Below, one piece after another: positions 22,192 to 35,387 of a DNA stretch of 64,000 nucleotides. The position numbers and the translations under genes are program-made. Every line of letters starts with the position of its first letter. Positions within the stretch are counted from its first letter, which is position 1. The notes beneath the pieces were generated by a model. The model searched no databases and was not told where the DNA came from. It saw only the letters and a program-made list of their open reading frames with translations. This stretch comes from Rotaria socialis (Eukaryota; Rotifera; Eurotatoria; Philodinida; Philodinidae). Location: contig CAJNYU010002381.1 of assembly GCA_905331475.1 (NCBI GenBank), positions 62,001 through 126,000 on the forward strand, given 5' to 3'.

Positions 22192-25056
22192 GTTAGCTAC
22201 ATGCTCTTTTTATCTATTTGCTACCCAAATCGATGTGCATATACGCCAATCAATCATGCATTTCCGTTATTTCCTCTTTCTCTCTCTGGTGTGTTGCGTG
22301 AGATATAAATAGTAAACATAATATAATAAAAATGGGCTGGCTGGTTAAATGCAAATGAAGGGTGTTTGTGTGGATCTTTTCTGCTATGACCTCTTCGTCC
22401 CCAAGCTGATTTCGAAGACATCATCTTGATGTTGAAAAAGAATCTCAAGGAAGATAGAGTTTTATGCATGGCCTATTATTTGAAAATACTCGTTCTTATT
22501 GGAACGTCTTCTATTTTATTTTGAAGCGATTGACTTCATGGTTTTTCGGCGCACATTGATTCAAGAATTGAAACTCTGTTTGAAGCCACATATTTTTTAG
22601 TTTTTCTTCAACCAGGATTGAAAAGCGCAGAACAGCGTCAGCATTATGTAAATACTTACAGAGAAAAATTATTTCAAACAAAATTGACGCATTTTCTTAT
22701 ATCTAATTTATATTGTTTCGGCCCGCAAGGCTATCTATTGAAGTCCTTAGCCAAAATTGTTTTCTTTCGTGTTCGAAATGAATCCGATAAATTAAGAGAA
22801 GTGGTATTATATTTGTGCTATCGCCAATGATTTTTCACTTGCGACCTGAGATTTTTCGAACTAAGTCATATTTACTGCTTGCAAAATGTATCATTCATCT
22901 CTCATTGAATTTGAAGGTTATGCTGCATTCCTAATTGGAAAATTGCTTCTTAATACTGAAATTGTTACAAAGCTACGCCAGGATGAGAAAAAAAATAGTC
23001 CATGATATGTTTTTACAGGAAAATATTAAAAAGCTTCAATAAACACTGTCAATCAACTGAAGAAAGTTATAGAACGATCATAATTTAACATATTACCAAA
23101 TGATGAATGGTGATTAAGTTGTTACAGTGAAGTTGAGGCAATTTAGTTCCTCGTAACTACAACCTAAAGCTTAACATTCGATTGTTTTTTTTCTTCAAGA
23201 TGTATCGTTCGTTGTCCACATTTCTCTGTTGGTGAAATCATCTAGATGATGTATCATTATTGATAAAAACAGTCAGTTGATATCCCTAACTATACTTATC
23301 AATGAATCGAGTAGGTAAGAAAATTATTGCACATAAAATTATGAATGATCACACAACTCATCAAAATAAATAAAAAATCTGCGAAGTAACCCCTAAGTTT
23401 ATTTAACTCTCATATCTACAGATAGTTATGACTTCACATTACACTCTAATACAGACAAGTTGAATGATTAAACACAACCAGTTCCTTCATTTCGAATAGT
23501 AAAGAGTTAGGGTAGCAAAAGCACACATGAAAGTCAATGGGAAAGGAAGAATCTGCATCAACAGTTTTCTTTGATAGTACACGTGCGCCGCAAGAAAAAA
23601 ACAATTTTATACTTCTTAATATTTTTCTGGTTGTTGTTGTAAGGATCGCAGTTAACTTGGTTGCTTACTATTGTCTACTGTTACTTATTGATTTTATTGA
23701 CTATTTATGTATGATGATACAACTTTCCCGTGTCACTATTGTCTATGTAATACTTTGCTTTTCCTTCTTCTGTAACTTCATTGTTCATATGCTGATTATT
23801 CACTCTTACGACACCAAAGATAACTGATTATCTTCTTTCATCAGTATCATGCTTAATGTCTGTTTTTCTTCCTTCATATATCCTTCTTCCACTCATTCTT
23901 TGTTTTATTCTTCTCTCACTTCCTCTCTGTATTTCTCGTTGCGTATATAAATTTATGTTTTGGAAGAAAACGGTATCATTATTAATCTAAAGAAGCTAAA
24001 TAAAGCTCAATATTAACCATGTAAGCACATATTCTATCTAAAATCATCACAGTCGTCTTTCTTCGAACAAAATAAAAGATAAATCATAGATACACTGTTT
24101 TAGAATCAGTGATAAAATTTATATTAATATTCCTGCTTCTCTGCTCAGAATTTGCTTCATCCTTGATTAAATAATCAAACATATCTTTAGACAAAGTACT
24201 GTTGTCACTAGACATGAGAACCATAAGTGAAAGAATAGTAAAGGATGAGTCATTTTTCATGCAATGTGAAGTAATCTTATCAGAGAAATGAACGTAGTAT
24301 TCTAAGCACCCCTAAACAAAGTAAAAATAAAATCTGTACAAACAGCATGTAACGGACTTTCTAACTTAACTTGCATTATTTCTGGCAAACTGTCGACTTT
24401 GGATTTTTTTGCTTACGCAGTACTTCCTAAAAAAGCTCACTGGTGACTATAGCAACGAGTATAACATTCTAATAGAAACTAACGTAGTGAAAAAAAGAAA
24501 ATGTAAAAAATGGCAACAGTTTCTTACTGCTGGAGAGAAAAATAAATTCGATCACACTTGCAGAGAAAAGAAAAAATCTTACGCGTTTCTTTTATATCAC
24601 TACTCTTTGCATTATCTCTAAGTGGGGATCCCATAAATAGTTTGATTACCCTATGTGAGCTTATCGTTGCCATCGAAACTTTATCTGACACATCTTTGCA
24701 AAATCTTGCAAACTGATTTCAGTATTATGTCTATGAAGAATACAAAGTGATCGTTGAGAAATCCACTTGTTTTTTTTTCATAAGCGTGAGTCGAAAATAA
24801 TTGAATGCGGTACTGACCGATGATTTTTAATCATATATTATCGTATAATCAAACTAATGTGTCACTATTTTTCTGAATTTAATGAAGTACTATCAATGGA
24901 ATCATGGATCTTTCCAAAAAATCTAAAATATGAGATCGACAGCATGCTAAATTTATACATTTTTCTGTCCCTTATTGTTTTAATAACAATCAGTTTCACT
25001 CTAAAGTAATTCTAAGAAGAAAACATAGTATGCATCGTTCAATTAACAGTATTTTT
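22192..25056. other. 2.9-kb gene-poor region
   Basis: AT-rich. Short frames near 22618-22830 and 24409-24621 are basic or hydrophobic but match no family I know and lack splice support. No microsatellite, tRNA or transposase is seen. Confidence 0.5.
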
Positions 25057-26513
25057 TTAAGACGTGCTTTTGGTACAAGAACTTTTGTTAATAGTGAACA
25101 TTTGGACGCGCTCATTTCCATAATCGGTTACATATAGGTTTCCTTGCCGATCAAATGCCATATCAGTCGGACCAGATAATTGATCTATTCCACTGACAAT
25201 ATCTCGACCGCCAATGATGACACTGCCAGATTTGGAACCTTTGAGCCAACGCACGACGCGATGATTATCAAAGTCAACAATATAGACGGTATCGATTTTG
25301 TCAACAATCACTGAAGCGAGTCTCTTCAACTGATTTATATCATCTCCATGCCCATTACCGCCAGCGATAACAATGCTCTCTTTGGCACCTACTGGTCATT
25401 TCATCACACGGTCATTCCGAAAATCAGCTACAAAAACTGAATGATCCTGATCGACGAACATATGGACAAGCTCTGAGAGTTGATTAATTGCAGATCCTTC
25501 TTGATTTCCACCAGCTAGTATCTGACCGTCAGAACATTTCGTTACTTGATGTTTCACGTAGTCCAAGATGTACAACGATCCTTTGTTGTCCATCGCTAGT
25601 CTAAAACATACGATATTTGCAATGATTGTTTGTCTATGACTGTCATTTTTAAACCATTGTTAAACTCGTTGGTTAGCATAATCACAAATAAACATGGTTC
25701 AATTCTTGTCAACTAGAACTTCTGTTACGTGATTTAGTTGGCTATCTTGACTACCTACTTCGTTGCCACCAACCACCTCGACCACTGGATACTATTGGCG
25801 TGAAACATTCAATAATTTGATCAATGATCTGTTAGAGGAAGATATTCTCATCAGCTTTCAAATCATACCTAAAATAAATGATGACATATGAGAACAAGTC
25901 AACTCAAACACGATGACCCGACTGTTCCAAAAATCCGCAACATAAATGGCAGCATTACCATCCACAAATAATCCTTCGGGTCCGTTGAGTTGATTCAATG
26001 TGGAACCTTCTCCATTTTCTCCAGCTACAATGATTCCGTTCTGATGCCATGTCGCATTTGCACAAATGTCATCGATGGGCATCACTGGAGGCGGAGCTAG
26101 AAGATGAAGAAATAAACATTAGAAAATCTTCGTTTTCATCGCTTACTCGTCGTTGGCAGAATCGCTGGACACAATATTTGAAGAGCGATATCCACTGGAT
26201 AACACAATGGGGTACTCTGGCATCGCGGATGATTCGCACATAGATAACCAGGTCGATAACATGTTCGGTTATCGTTGGCGCACGAGTTAAATTCAGAGCA
26301 TTTGACATGAAGGGAAGTACAGATGCCAGCATTTTCAGTGTTTATCAGAGGGAGGCACCCACATACGATGTTCGATGAACATTGATCGTATTGGGGGGCA
26401 CCTTGTCATGTCTGAGCTCCGACTTGATCTAATAAACTAAGTGACAGTGAATAGATAAAAAATATAAGTGAAAGGCTAAAAATAACCACTAGACCACGTC
26501 ACTCTATGAACAT
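25057..26513 (-). pseudogene. Cys-rich head plus NHL-repeat protein, decayed copy
   Basis: From an ATG at 26513 the frame reads a signal-peptide-like stretch (VVIFSLSLIFFIYS), a cysteine-rich domain (YDQCSSNIVCGCLPL, then CSEFNSCANDNRTC, NHPRCQSTPLCYP), and, after an intron (donor near 26150, acceptor near 26098), NHL repeats such as GPEGLFVDGNAAIYVADFWNSR and GNLYVTDYGNERVQMF. This is the typical secreted bdelloid NHL architecture. The frame is interrupted by TGA near 26497, 26410, 25400 and 25702 and by TAA near 25655. Three of the TGAs stand where the family has Trp (TGG to TGA). The relative intactness between breaks suggests recent loss. An intact paralogue lies at 10290-11258. Confidence 0.75.
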
Positions 26514-27635
26514 TCGAGAATACTACTTACGTATGTATCACCAAAAATAAAATATTCATTGACCGCATCTTTTTTTATTTGCTTCTATCTCTCTAATCAT
26601 ATGTTTCTTTTGCATTTGTCACTGTGCTATGCATCGATTAGTGGTGAGATTGAAACCATCAGCTAAACGGTTAGAGAAAAAAAGGTACTTCATCACCACG
26701 GTATATTATTCGTTCTTTTCAAGATTGATTTATTTTCAAGTTCGATTTTTCGAAAAACAGCTTTCAGCGCAATTCTAGTCGCTTTAAAATAGGAGACACG
26801 ATTCGATGATTGTTAAGATTTCTACAAGTATTGGTCATATAGTACTCTAATTTTAACTATAAATCAACCCTAGAGATCAATGGCAGCGGTCACAATAGAC
26901 ATCAGAGATTAGTTCGTGTGTTGAACATAAACTCGCTCAGTGTTTGCTTTCGAAGAAGCCAAACAAAGTCTCAAGAGGGTCATACGGAAAGAAGAGTAAC
27001 ACCCTCTGTTAGCATGAGAATTCAACATATCTGTTAAAAAAAAGTTTCATTCAGATAAATGCCCATCGACATCCACACCTTCAAAATGTTTTTGTCACCA
27101 GGATATATTTTAAGAAACGGTAAGAGTTATGACAGCGTTTTTTTTTAGATGTTTCAGTATACGTATAATTTGCATTATAGAAAATTACTCAATTGCATCG
27201 TTCGTCCAGCATATATACGTTTCGCTTCAATCCTTTTGTGTTCGGCTCTATAAAAAAATGAGATAAAAAAGGAAAAAACACAGTACGAATGACGGTTGGC
27301 AATATCCAAATATGCATTGCTACAAAGAGATAAAATGAAAAATCATCAATGGTAACAAACAAATAATGCTCCATTTACAAACAACAAAATTATTTAAGGA
27401 GTCTTAACGCCAGATTTTCTTCATACATTGGCTTTAAGTTATTCTTTTTTCGCAGTAAGTAACTTGAGGGTGTGGATGTGGGATGTGAGGTGACGTTCTG
27501 GATTGAGAGAGCACCCACATCGACACATTGACACACACCTCATACCCGTCCTCACCCACACCCACACCCGTAAACAGCTACAATATCACTCCATAAACAT
27601 ATACGATTATTAACAAAAAGTCAACTACAAAGAAT
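26514..27635. other. Intergenic region between NHL pseudogene and Rab2-like gene
   Basis: About 1.1 kb of AT-rich DNA with one large GT/CA-rich hairpin element (27465-27570) near the Rab2-like 3' end. Nothing else is recognised. Confidence 0.5.
27465..27570. repeat. GT/CA-rich hairpin element with telomere-like units
   Basis: Begins CTTGAGGGTGTGGATGTGGG and, after about 25 nt, turns to GCACCCACATCGACAC and then CTCACCCACACCCACACCCG. GATGTGGG pairs with CCCACATC. It shares its left end with the copies at 28839 and 29943 and lies 66 bp after the Rab2-like stop. Confidence 0.7.
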
Positions 27636-28629
<994 letters not shown>

Positions 28630-28838
28630 GATTGTGAATTTTTTGAAAATGAATGAACAGAATCTAGAATAATAATAATAATCATCATCAACAATCAATG
28701 TAATAATAAATGAAGTAGATATTTCAATTTTGGTTTCATTAAACGAGTAGAGCAATAGCAATTATTTGATATTAATCTAACACAGAGTAGAACTAAATTG
28801 ATCGGAGCTTCTGATTATAGAATCGAAAAATATTAGAC

Positions 28839-28890
28839 TTGAGGGTGTGTGTGTGTCGCTTCTACTACCACATAAGGACACCCACATCAT
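28839..28890. repeat. GT/CA-rich hairpin element
   Basis: GAGGGTGTGTGTGTGTCGCT, loop, ATAAGGACACCCACATC. The loop core GTCGCTTCT..CTA..ACATAAGGACACCCACA is nearly the same as at 16885-16922, showing common origin. It lies 31 bp after the stop of the 3CxxC gene. Confidence 0.75.
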
Positions 28891-28920
28891 CAGGTCCTCT
28901 ACATATAAAGAAGATTGGTT

Positions 28921-29547
28921 TTATTGGTTACAATATTTGCACCAACCATCTCGACGTGCTTCACAAAGTGCTGTTCGGTGTGGCTTAGTCTGCCGCCACC
29001 TCTGGTTTCCATGTGAGTTCGGAAATATATAGCCGTAGAACTCTTCCAGAATCCATATGTATAGCCAATAGAAAGTTTCACACCACTGCTCATAGCTGAA
29101 CTGAGCAGCCGTGTATATTGGACATCTCTCACACCCTTGAGTGTAGATTTTCATTTGAATTAGGCCCACACCGTGTAGATCACCATATTCGTTCGTATAT
29201 TCGTCAAAACGAGCCCGAAAAAGAACAGTGCCGTATTCCGAAACCCAACAGCAAGTGTCGTTCTCTTTTCCTGTCTTCAAACATTTTTTGCATGGAAAAC
29301 TATAATATGAAATGAATACATGTAAGTACAAGTTTTAAAATGATTCTCCTTACAAGGCTTTGCTTGAATGCCTTCTGAAGCGCCAACCATTCAATTTATG
29401 TCGTTTGATTTTATTTTTATTTACGTTTACGTTTCTTGGCATTTTCACCAATGTCCATTGTGGTAGGTCGTAGGATGCAAACGCGGCATAGAATAAGTTT
29501 ATAATTTCTTCGTTTGAAAGTAGAATAGGAATGGCGTTTGCTGCCAT
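28921..29547 (-). CDS. 3CxxC-type zinc-finger protein (receptor-transporting-protein-like)
   Basis: Two exons, 29547-29354 and 29299-28921; the joint TT|T keeps the frame, giving 190 residues. The zinc-finger pattern is FPCKKCL near 66-72, a strand with alternating aromatic/Arg residues (VLFRARFDEY), QGCERCP near 115-120, and a C-terminal HRTALCEARRDGWCKYC. This CxxC...CxxC...C layout is the zf-3CxxC family, found in vertebrate receptor-transporting proteins and many fungal and animal proteins. The N-terminal 60 residues (a helix, then a basic KMPRNVNVNKNKIKRHK run) precede it. A role in chaperoning receptors or binding RNA is inference. A CTTTAG acceptor-like site lies 13 nt before the ATG. 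Confidence 0.8.
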
Positions 29548-30238
29548 GTCGATGAAGGAACTAAAGCAATGCTACTCTATAGCAGACACGACAGCCAACT
29601 ACTTAAACGCATAGGCTTTCAGTTGTGTGTGATGCAAAAAAAAATGTGATAAACGCTTATCTTTCCGTGCTATATCATCGACCAACCAAACAATTGTGTT
29701 TTTTTCGTCGACTTTGCTTTCGTATGTTTCTCTCGGTGCGTAACACGTTCCACAAGTTTTTTCATTCTATTGGCTTGAAAGAAATTGAATTTAGTGTGCA
29801 GATCTTCCAAATAATATTTACGCTGATAGAATAGCCGAGAACATGAATGAAAAAATCTTGAAGTATGATTTAGATCAACATTTGACCAAAAATTGTTTGT
29901 GACTACATGAGATGTCCGTAGAAGGTGAGTCAAAGGACTTTTTTCTTGAGGGTGCTGGTACGATTTACCGTTCAGCGAACATTAATCCCCACGCCCAAAT
30001 GAATAAATAGTTTCCCTGAAAAAGATGGTGAAGCTCTGAATTCTTCCTTTAACCTTAAAAACTACTAATTGCTATATATGTGGTAATTCTATGAATGAGA
30101 AAACTATAGTGACTCAGATCAACAACCATAGGGGACTATATTTTCAAACGATATTAATCATATATTTCTTGTGATGATGTAGCCTGCTGGACATTTATTC
30201 GAGGGAATCGTTATAGATAGTACTAAATGAAACAATAA
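29548..30238. other. Intergenic region 3CxxC gene / CNNM 3' end
   Basis: About 0.7 kb with a degenerate GT/CA-rich hairpin at 29943-30000. No gene seen. Confidence 0.5.
29943..30000. repeat. GT/CA-rich hairpin element, degenerate copy
   Basis: CTTGAGGGTGCTGGT, a 26-nt spacer, CCCCACGCCCAAAT. The left end CTTGAGGGTG matches the copies at 27464 and 28838. It lies about 240 bp after the CNNM stop. Confidence 0.45.
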
Positions 30239-33200
30239 TTAAGTCTGATCAATTCGAGATAAATGATGGCGTTGTTTATCGGTTAAACTGGGCGCATTTC
30301 CATTTGAAAGCGTAGCAATTTCTGACAACTTATTATCCACATTATGTGAAATAGTTTTTGAACGAAGTCGACTGAAAAAACGTTCGGGCTCTGTTTTGAC
30401 AAGTCCGGAAACTGTTGCTGGCGTCAGAGACATTGTTCGATCACGCATTTTATCACTTGCGTTACTTGAAGTTCTAGTAATTGTCCCTGTTCGATCGACA
30501 CAATTTGCTTTCTCCAATTCTTGTGTCAATAAATCAATCTGTTTGCCATCGGGATTGACCATTGGGATACCACCGTTTTCTTTTTGTTTATTGTCAAAGA
30601 ATGTCGCACGTATAGCCGCTAACCAATCTGCTCGACGAATGCGTAAAATTTGCACATCTTCACAAACTCGTAAGCTGAAATCTGGTATAAATGGTCGAAA
30701 TTTGAGATCTTTCGCTCGTAAAATATCTTCCACTTTGTTATCGGAATTCTTTAGACAAAAAAAAAACATGATAATTCGATTTAAAATAAAATGATCACTG
30801 TTACTTACACAAAGTGCGCTCACACCGAAATACGAAAATGGACCGAGTTCGCTTACAATTTTATCTTTGCCAGTTATCAATTCTACTTGTCCGCTGAGAA
30901 TAAGCACGAAATAATCAGCAGGTCTTCCATTCTCATAGATATAGGTTGCTTTATCATCTTTAGTTCTATCTTCATCGTATTCGAATTCCTGATAGAATTG
31001 AGCATTTAATAAACGAGCAAGAATGTGCGATGAAATGAATCGTGAGGCAAACGGTTCGACAGCTATAATACAAACGCAAGGTAATTGTTGTCTAGAAATT
31101 CAGTTACTATGATTTTCAGTATAACATCTACTTTTCAAGATGTTTTATTTCGATTATCTTGTCTGAAAACGAGAAACGTTATTCATTTAGTCAACTTTCC
31201 TTTACCTACAATGCCTTTCTTAACACAGCTTATGCCGACTCTCACGTACTTGTTGAAAGAAATTGTAAAATGGCAACTTTCATTTGAGCTGATATTTTTG
31301 TCGTCTCATCAGATGTGTCCGTTTGATGGATGAATACCGAAAAGTCGGGTGCTTGCGATAACATATTTCGAACTTTACCACGGTTATCAGCTAAATAGAT
31401 GCGAATTTTTACCTAATAGATTTATCTCTCTCGGGCTTGTTTAACTTACTAAATACATCAGTTTCATCAATGATTTCTTCTTGAATCATTTCTTCGATAA
31501 TATCTTCCAATGTAACAATACCCACGGCTCTTACCTTTGGATCTTTCTCACTACTATTGTCGTGTTCAACGACAACACCCATATGATATTGTTCTAAAAA
31601 CATACCATGACGAGAAAAGTGCAGTGCTCTTTGTTCGTTACCTTTCTTAAGTTTATTGAAAACATCATAACATGAATCATCAGACATAATCACTTTGCCA
31701 TAACGATGATTATAAAAATTCATCAAACTTCTCACAGTGAATTTTCCTGATTCCGTATCAAGTAGAGCAAAATCACGAATATTCACCAAACCGATAATAT
31801 TATCACTAGACGAGAAAAACAATGGATAAGTGATATTTGACGAAAACTACCGGTTGACTTCTCACCGTTGGTTTTCGTAAACTGGTATGCGTGAGTATCC
31901 ATAGCCATGCACAGTCAACACGAGTTCATCATCAACAACTCGATCAGTTTCGAGCATGAAAACATCGATTAAATTAGTCATTATATCACGGACTTTCTTC
32001 ATTTTCAAACTTAACACACCTCTCATGATATTTTTCTCACTTTCTTCAATATCAGTCGTTTGTGTATGTTTCAATAATGCGCTCATTTGATCACGTGTAT
32101 AAGTGGAGCCGACTTCTTCACCTAAAAAATTTGTATTGAACCTTTTTTCTTTGCGAAAACAAAATCACTAAGCTTTTTTTTCTTACCCAAAATAAGATCC
32201 AGTACTTTGCTGATAGGAAAAGCAATAGGAGCTGTAATGATCATGAAAATGCGAGTGAGAAGAATAGTTTTAGAGCCAATTTTAAGGCCGTGCCGTGAAC
32301 AAATAGCTTGCGGAATGATTTCACCAAAAATGACAATCGCAAAAGTGGCACCAGCCACAGCTAGAATACCACTTATCAATGAATCGAGTAGAATTGTTGT
32401 AGTTGAATTGACCAGAACATTACCCAAAAGAATTGTGCACAGTAAAAAATTACCTCGTTTACGTACTGGATAAATGCGTTTGGCGTATTTTCTATCATTT
32501 GGTGTACCGGCTTCTTGAATGACGGCAAGATCGTGTGGTGTCAATGACATAAGGCCCAAATTGAGACCAGAAAAAAGACCGGATAGAGAGAGAAGTAATA
32601 TCAAGCAGAGAATCGTCGCCCAGACAGGCAGAGCACGCCTAGTGACAATGAATTTTAAAGCCGGCCTAGATTTAATCGATAAATTGTAACGTATAGCAGA
32701 TGAGAAAAAGCTTACCGATCGCCTTGATGAATCGGATATGATGTATTAGGTAGTTGAAGGCAAACGTACAACGTTGAATTATAATAAGGCAGATTGATCG
32801 TCAAGAAAGCACGTTCACTCATGCGCTGGTACGGACCTTGAGTGTTCACTGTCAATGTGTATAAACGATCTTTTCGTTCCAATAAACACGATTGAGGATG
32901 ACTCGTAAATGAGAGTACAGACCCATTTAAATTCTCACCTAAAGTATTCAAACCACACAATTAAACTTAGTGTTGCAGGTAGTTGAATTCCTGATATATC
33001 GCTTTAAGAAACTTTTCTCTAGATGGATAAAGTTTACCGAAAATATATTCATAGCGTTTGCCATTACCGGTAATCCTCTCAATGATAGATGTAGGGTTGA
33101 TTTAGCATTCTGTCGACTCTTTTTTTTTATTAACCTATTACGAAACACAATGAAATCACGTGTTGACATTTACGCTGATACAAATTACTCAACAGGCCCT

Positions 33201-34422
33201 CGATATTATGTTGAAGACGAAGTGAGAAAAGGAGACATCGTTTTTTTCCGATTAGCAAATCATGAAAAAAACTGAAAAAGGCGTTTTTTAACGCTATCCA
33301 ATTCTATGCTTTCTTAAAATTTTCGTAATCGATCTACGCACTTTCACCAAAATGTCACTTACGTTTACAATAAGCTTTCAAATATCACACAGGCTTGTAA
33401 ATCACGAAAGCAAAGATGAACATACAATACAAGATTGGTTTTCGGCAGAATTCAACTTTGAAGTTCAATAGGAGTACTTTTTCGAATAAAATCCACTATG
33501 CAAGCTTTGCTTTGGTCTTTAAGGCATGTGTCTGTCGTGTTTACCTGATATCGGTTTAGATGAAACAATAAGCAAGGAACTCGATTTCTTGACTATTCTA
33601 TGTCCTTGAACATTACTAATGATTCGGCAGTGAGCAATGAAAGACAAATTGGCATCGATGCAGATATTACACCGTGATCGTATATAGAAAAAAGTTGAAC
33701 CTCTCACGTGAAAGGAATAAGAGACAGACAAAACTTGTTCTCTTGTAAAATTTACGATCTCAAATTAGTTTCTTGGGATTGTTTATCTAGTCCTGACAGA
33801 AGACCACTGGTGTACATTTACTGTAGTAACGTATGCACAGATTTTCCAAAAAAAAACAGGATATTACAAAACTGATTTTGTCCAAACACAACAGTACAGG
33901 GATGAAAATTCGAGATCCTCACATTTGTTACGAGCCGCCAAATCAGAAACAGCAATTCTAAAAGTTGTTGTTCTGTTCTCAAGGTTTATGTAGGAGTTTT
34001 TAAGTTTCAAAAAATATGAAAACGCACAAAGACTGGAATCTCCTGAACATACCATAGACGACGAATGTTGCATCTGTATCACGACCAATCTGCCATTCTT
34101 GTTCGTCAGCACCATTAAATAAATAGGCACCTTTGGCCAACGGAAACATGCCGAGCACAAATGTGTCAGCTGAAATGGATGGATCTACAATCGTCGCCGA
34201 TGATGAGTTTATCGAGGTTGGTTCAGGTGGCTAATTCAACAAAGAACGACAATTACTCCAAGTTTACGCTGTCAAAAAATGTTCTTGTATTACCTGTTGT
34301 AGTCGTAGAAGAGTACGATTGGAAGAAATCACTGCACATAGAGCGATGTTCACGACGAATATAAATTGGCAAAGACACCGCAAGATGAGCATGAGATCTG
34401 TACTGGAAGATTGAAAGTTCAT
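30239..34422 (-). CDS. CNNM-like: CNNM-family magnesium/divalent-cation transporter, nine exons
   Basis: Plasma-membrane metal transport mediator. Exons: 34422-34294, 34230-34053, 32938-32716, 32665-32187, 32121-31866, 31805-31450, 31390-31250, 31062-30809, 30748-30239; all phases agree, giving 841 residues. Order: N-terminal membrane/signal segment, extracellular domain with VYGENLNGS, the DUF21 transmembrane core ([48 protein letters not shown]), a CBS pair ([23 protein letters not shown] ... [24 protein letters not shown]), then a cNMP-like domain ([20 protein letters not shown]). A Ser/Thr-rich tail follows. Intron 2 (32939-34052) is 1.1 kb, far longer than the others. A CTCAG acceptor-like site lies 19 nt before the ATG. 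Confidence 0.92.
32939..34052. other. Large second intron of the CNNM gene
   Basis: 1.1 kb between GTATGT and TTTAG, about 15-20 times the other introns of this gene. No nested gene or terminal repeats are recognised; it may be an old insertion. Confidence 0.7.
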
Positions 34423-35387
34423 TAAAAGAGAGAGTTCGCACTGAGAAATTATAACATAAATATCCCAGAAACGAAAAATAAAAGCTGAGTTTAGTGAGTA
34501 AAAATGCAGCGTGATACGGTGCGCAAAACAACGCAATAGTTTTACTCGATACTTTAAAGCAATGGGGCTATTTTTCCTTCTATCTTGTTCATTTGATTGG
34601 AGTTTAGTCAAGAAGTGTTACGAGAGAAAAATGTCGAATCTTCAAAATGAATCGCGTGAAAGAAACGAACGCATTGTTCCTAAAGCCATAGGTCCTACAG
34701 CTGCTAACCTCATTTGATTGAATGACAATAGCAATGTGTCCGCATACGTCACTCGATATAGTACAAATTAAATGTCAAGTAGCAAGAAGGAATGTTATAT
34801 ATTATTTTTCTGTTGATATTCGATGAGAGTCGAATCAACTGCGAGTAACCGATTGCGAGAAGAAAACAATACACCACCACAAAGCAAATGTCAAATAAAA
34901 ATAAATGTCAAAAATAAAATGTCATCATTGTATTCTATCTCTCTTTTTCTTATTCCATGTCACACAACTTGCCAAAAGGATTTAACTACAGCCGATCCGG
35001 AAAAATGTGTTAAGTCAAGTAATTTAGAAATACACATGCAAAAAAGAACAACAAAGAAAATTGCTTTCTATATCCCATCTAAATCATCAAATTGAGTTTT
35101 TCAAGTAAGCTCAATATTTGTACCGTGTCTGTGGCAAACAATTTTTTTTTATTGAAATTTATCATTCCATAGAAACCTTCAACGGTCATATAAAAGTCAA
35201 GTATCTAGGCTTCAATCATCATTGTTCCTTTTATCTGTATGCGCACAGTCGAATGTTTCTTTCTCACGTAATCAAACAACATGCGTGTTGGATGAAAAGT
35301 GCACACTGAAGTGTCTTATCACTAGCGCAATATAAACGGTGTAGAGAGATAATTTGAGTGCGAATCATTTTATTTCAACCTCTCAAC
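34423..35387. other. Divergent intergenic region CNNM / aminotransferase
   Basis: About 1 kb that must hold two divergent promoters. AT-rich, with short frames only and no repeat seen. Confidence 0.5.

Noticed and set aside
22618-22830. 70-codon plus-strand frame resembling a protein fragment
   Set aside because: No known family, no upstream continuation, no conserved motif.
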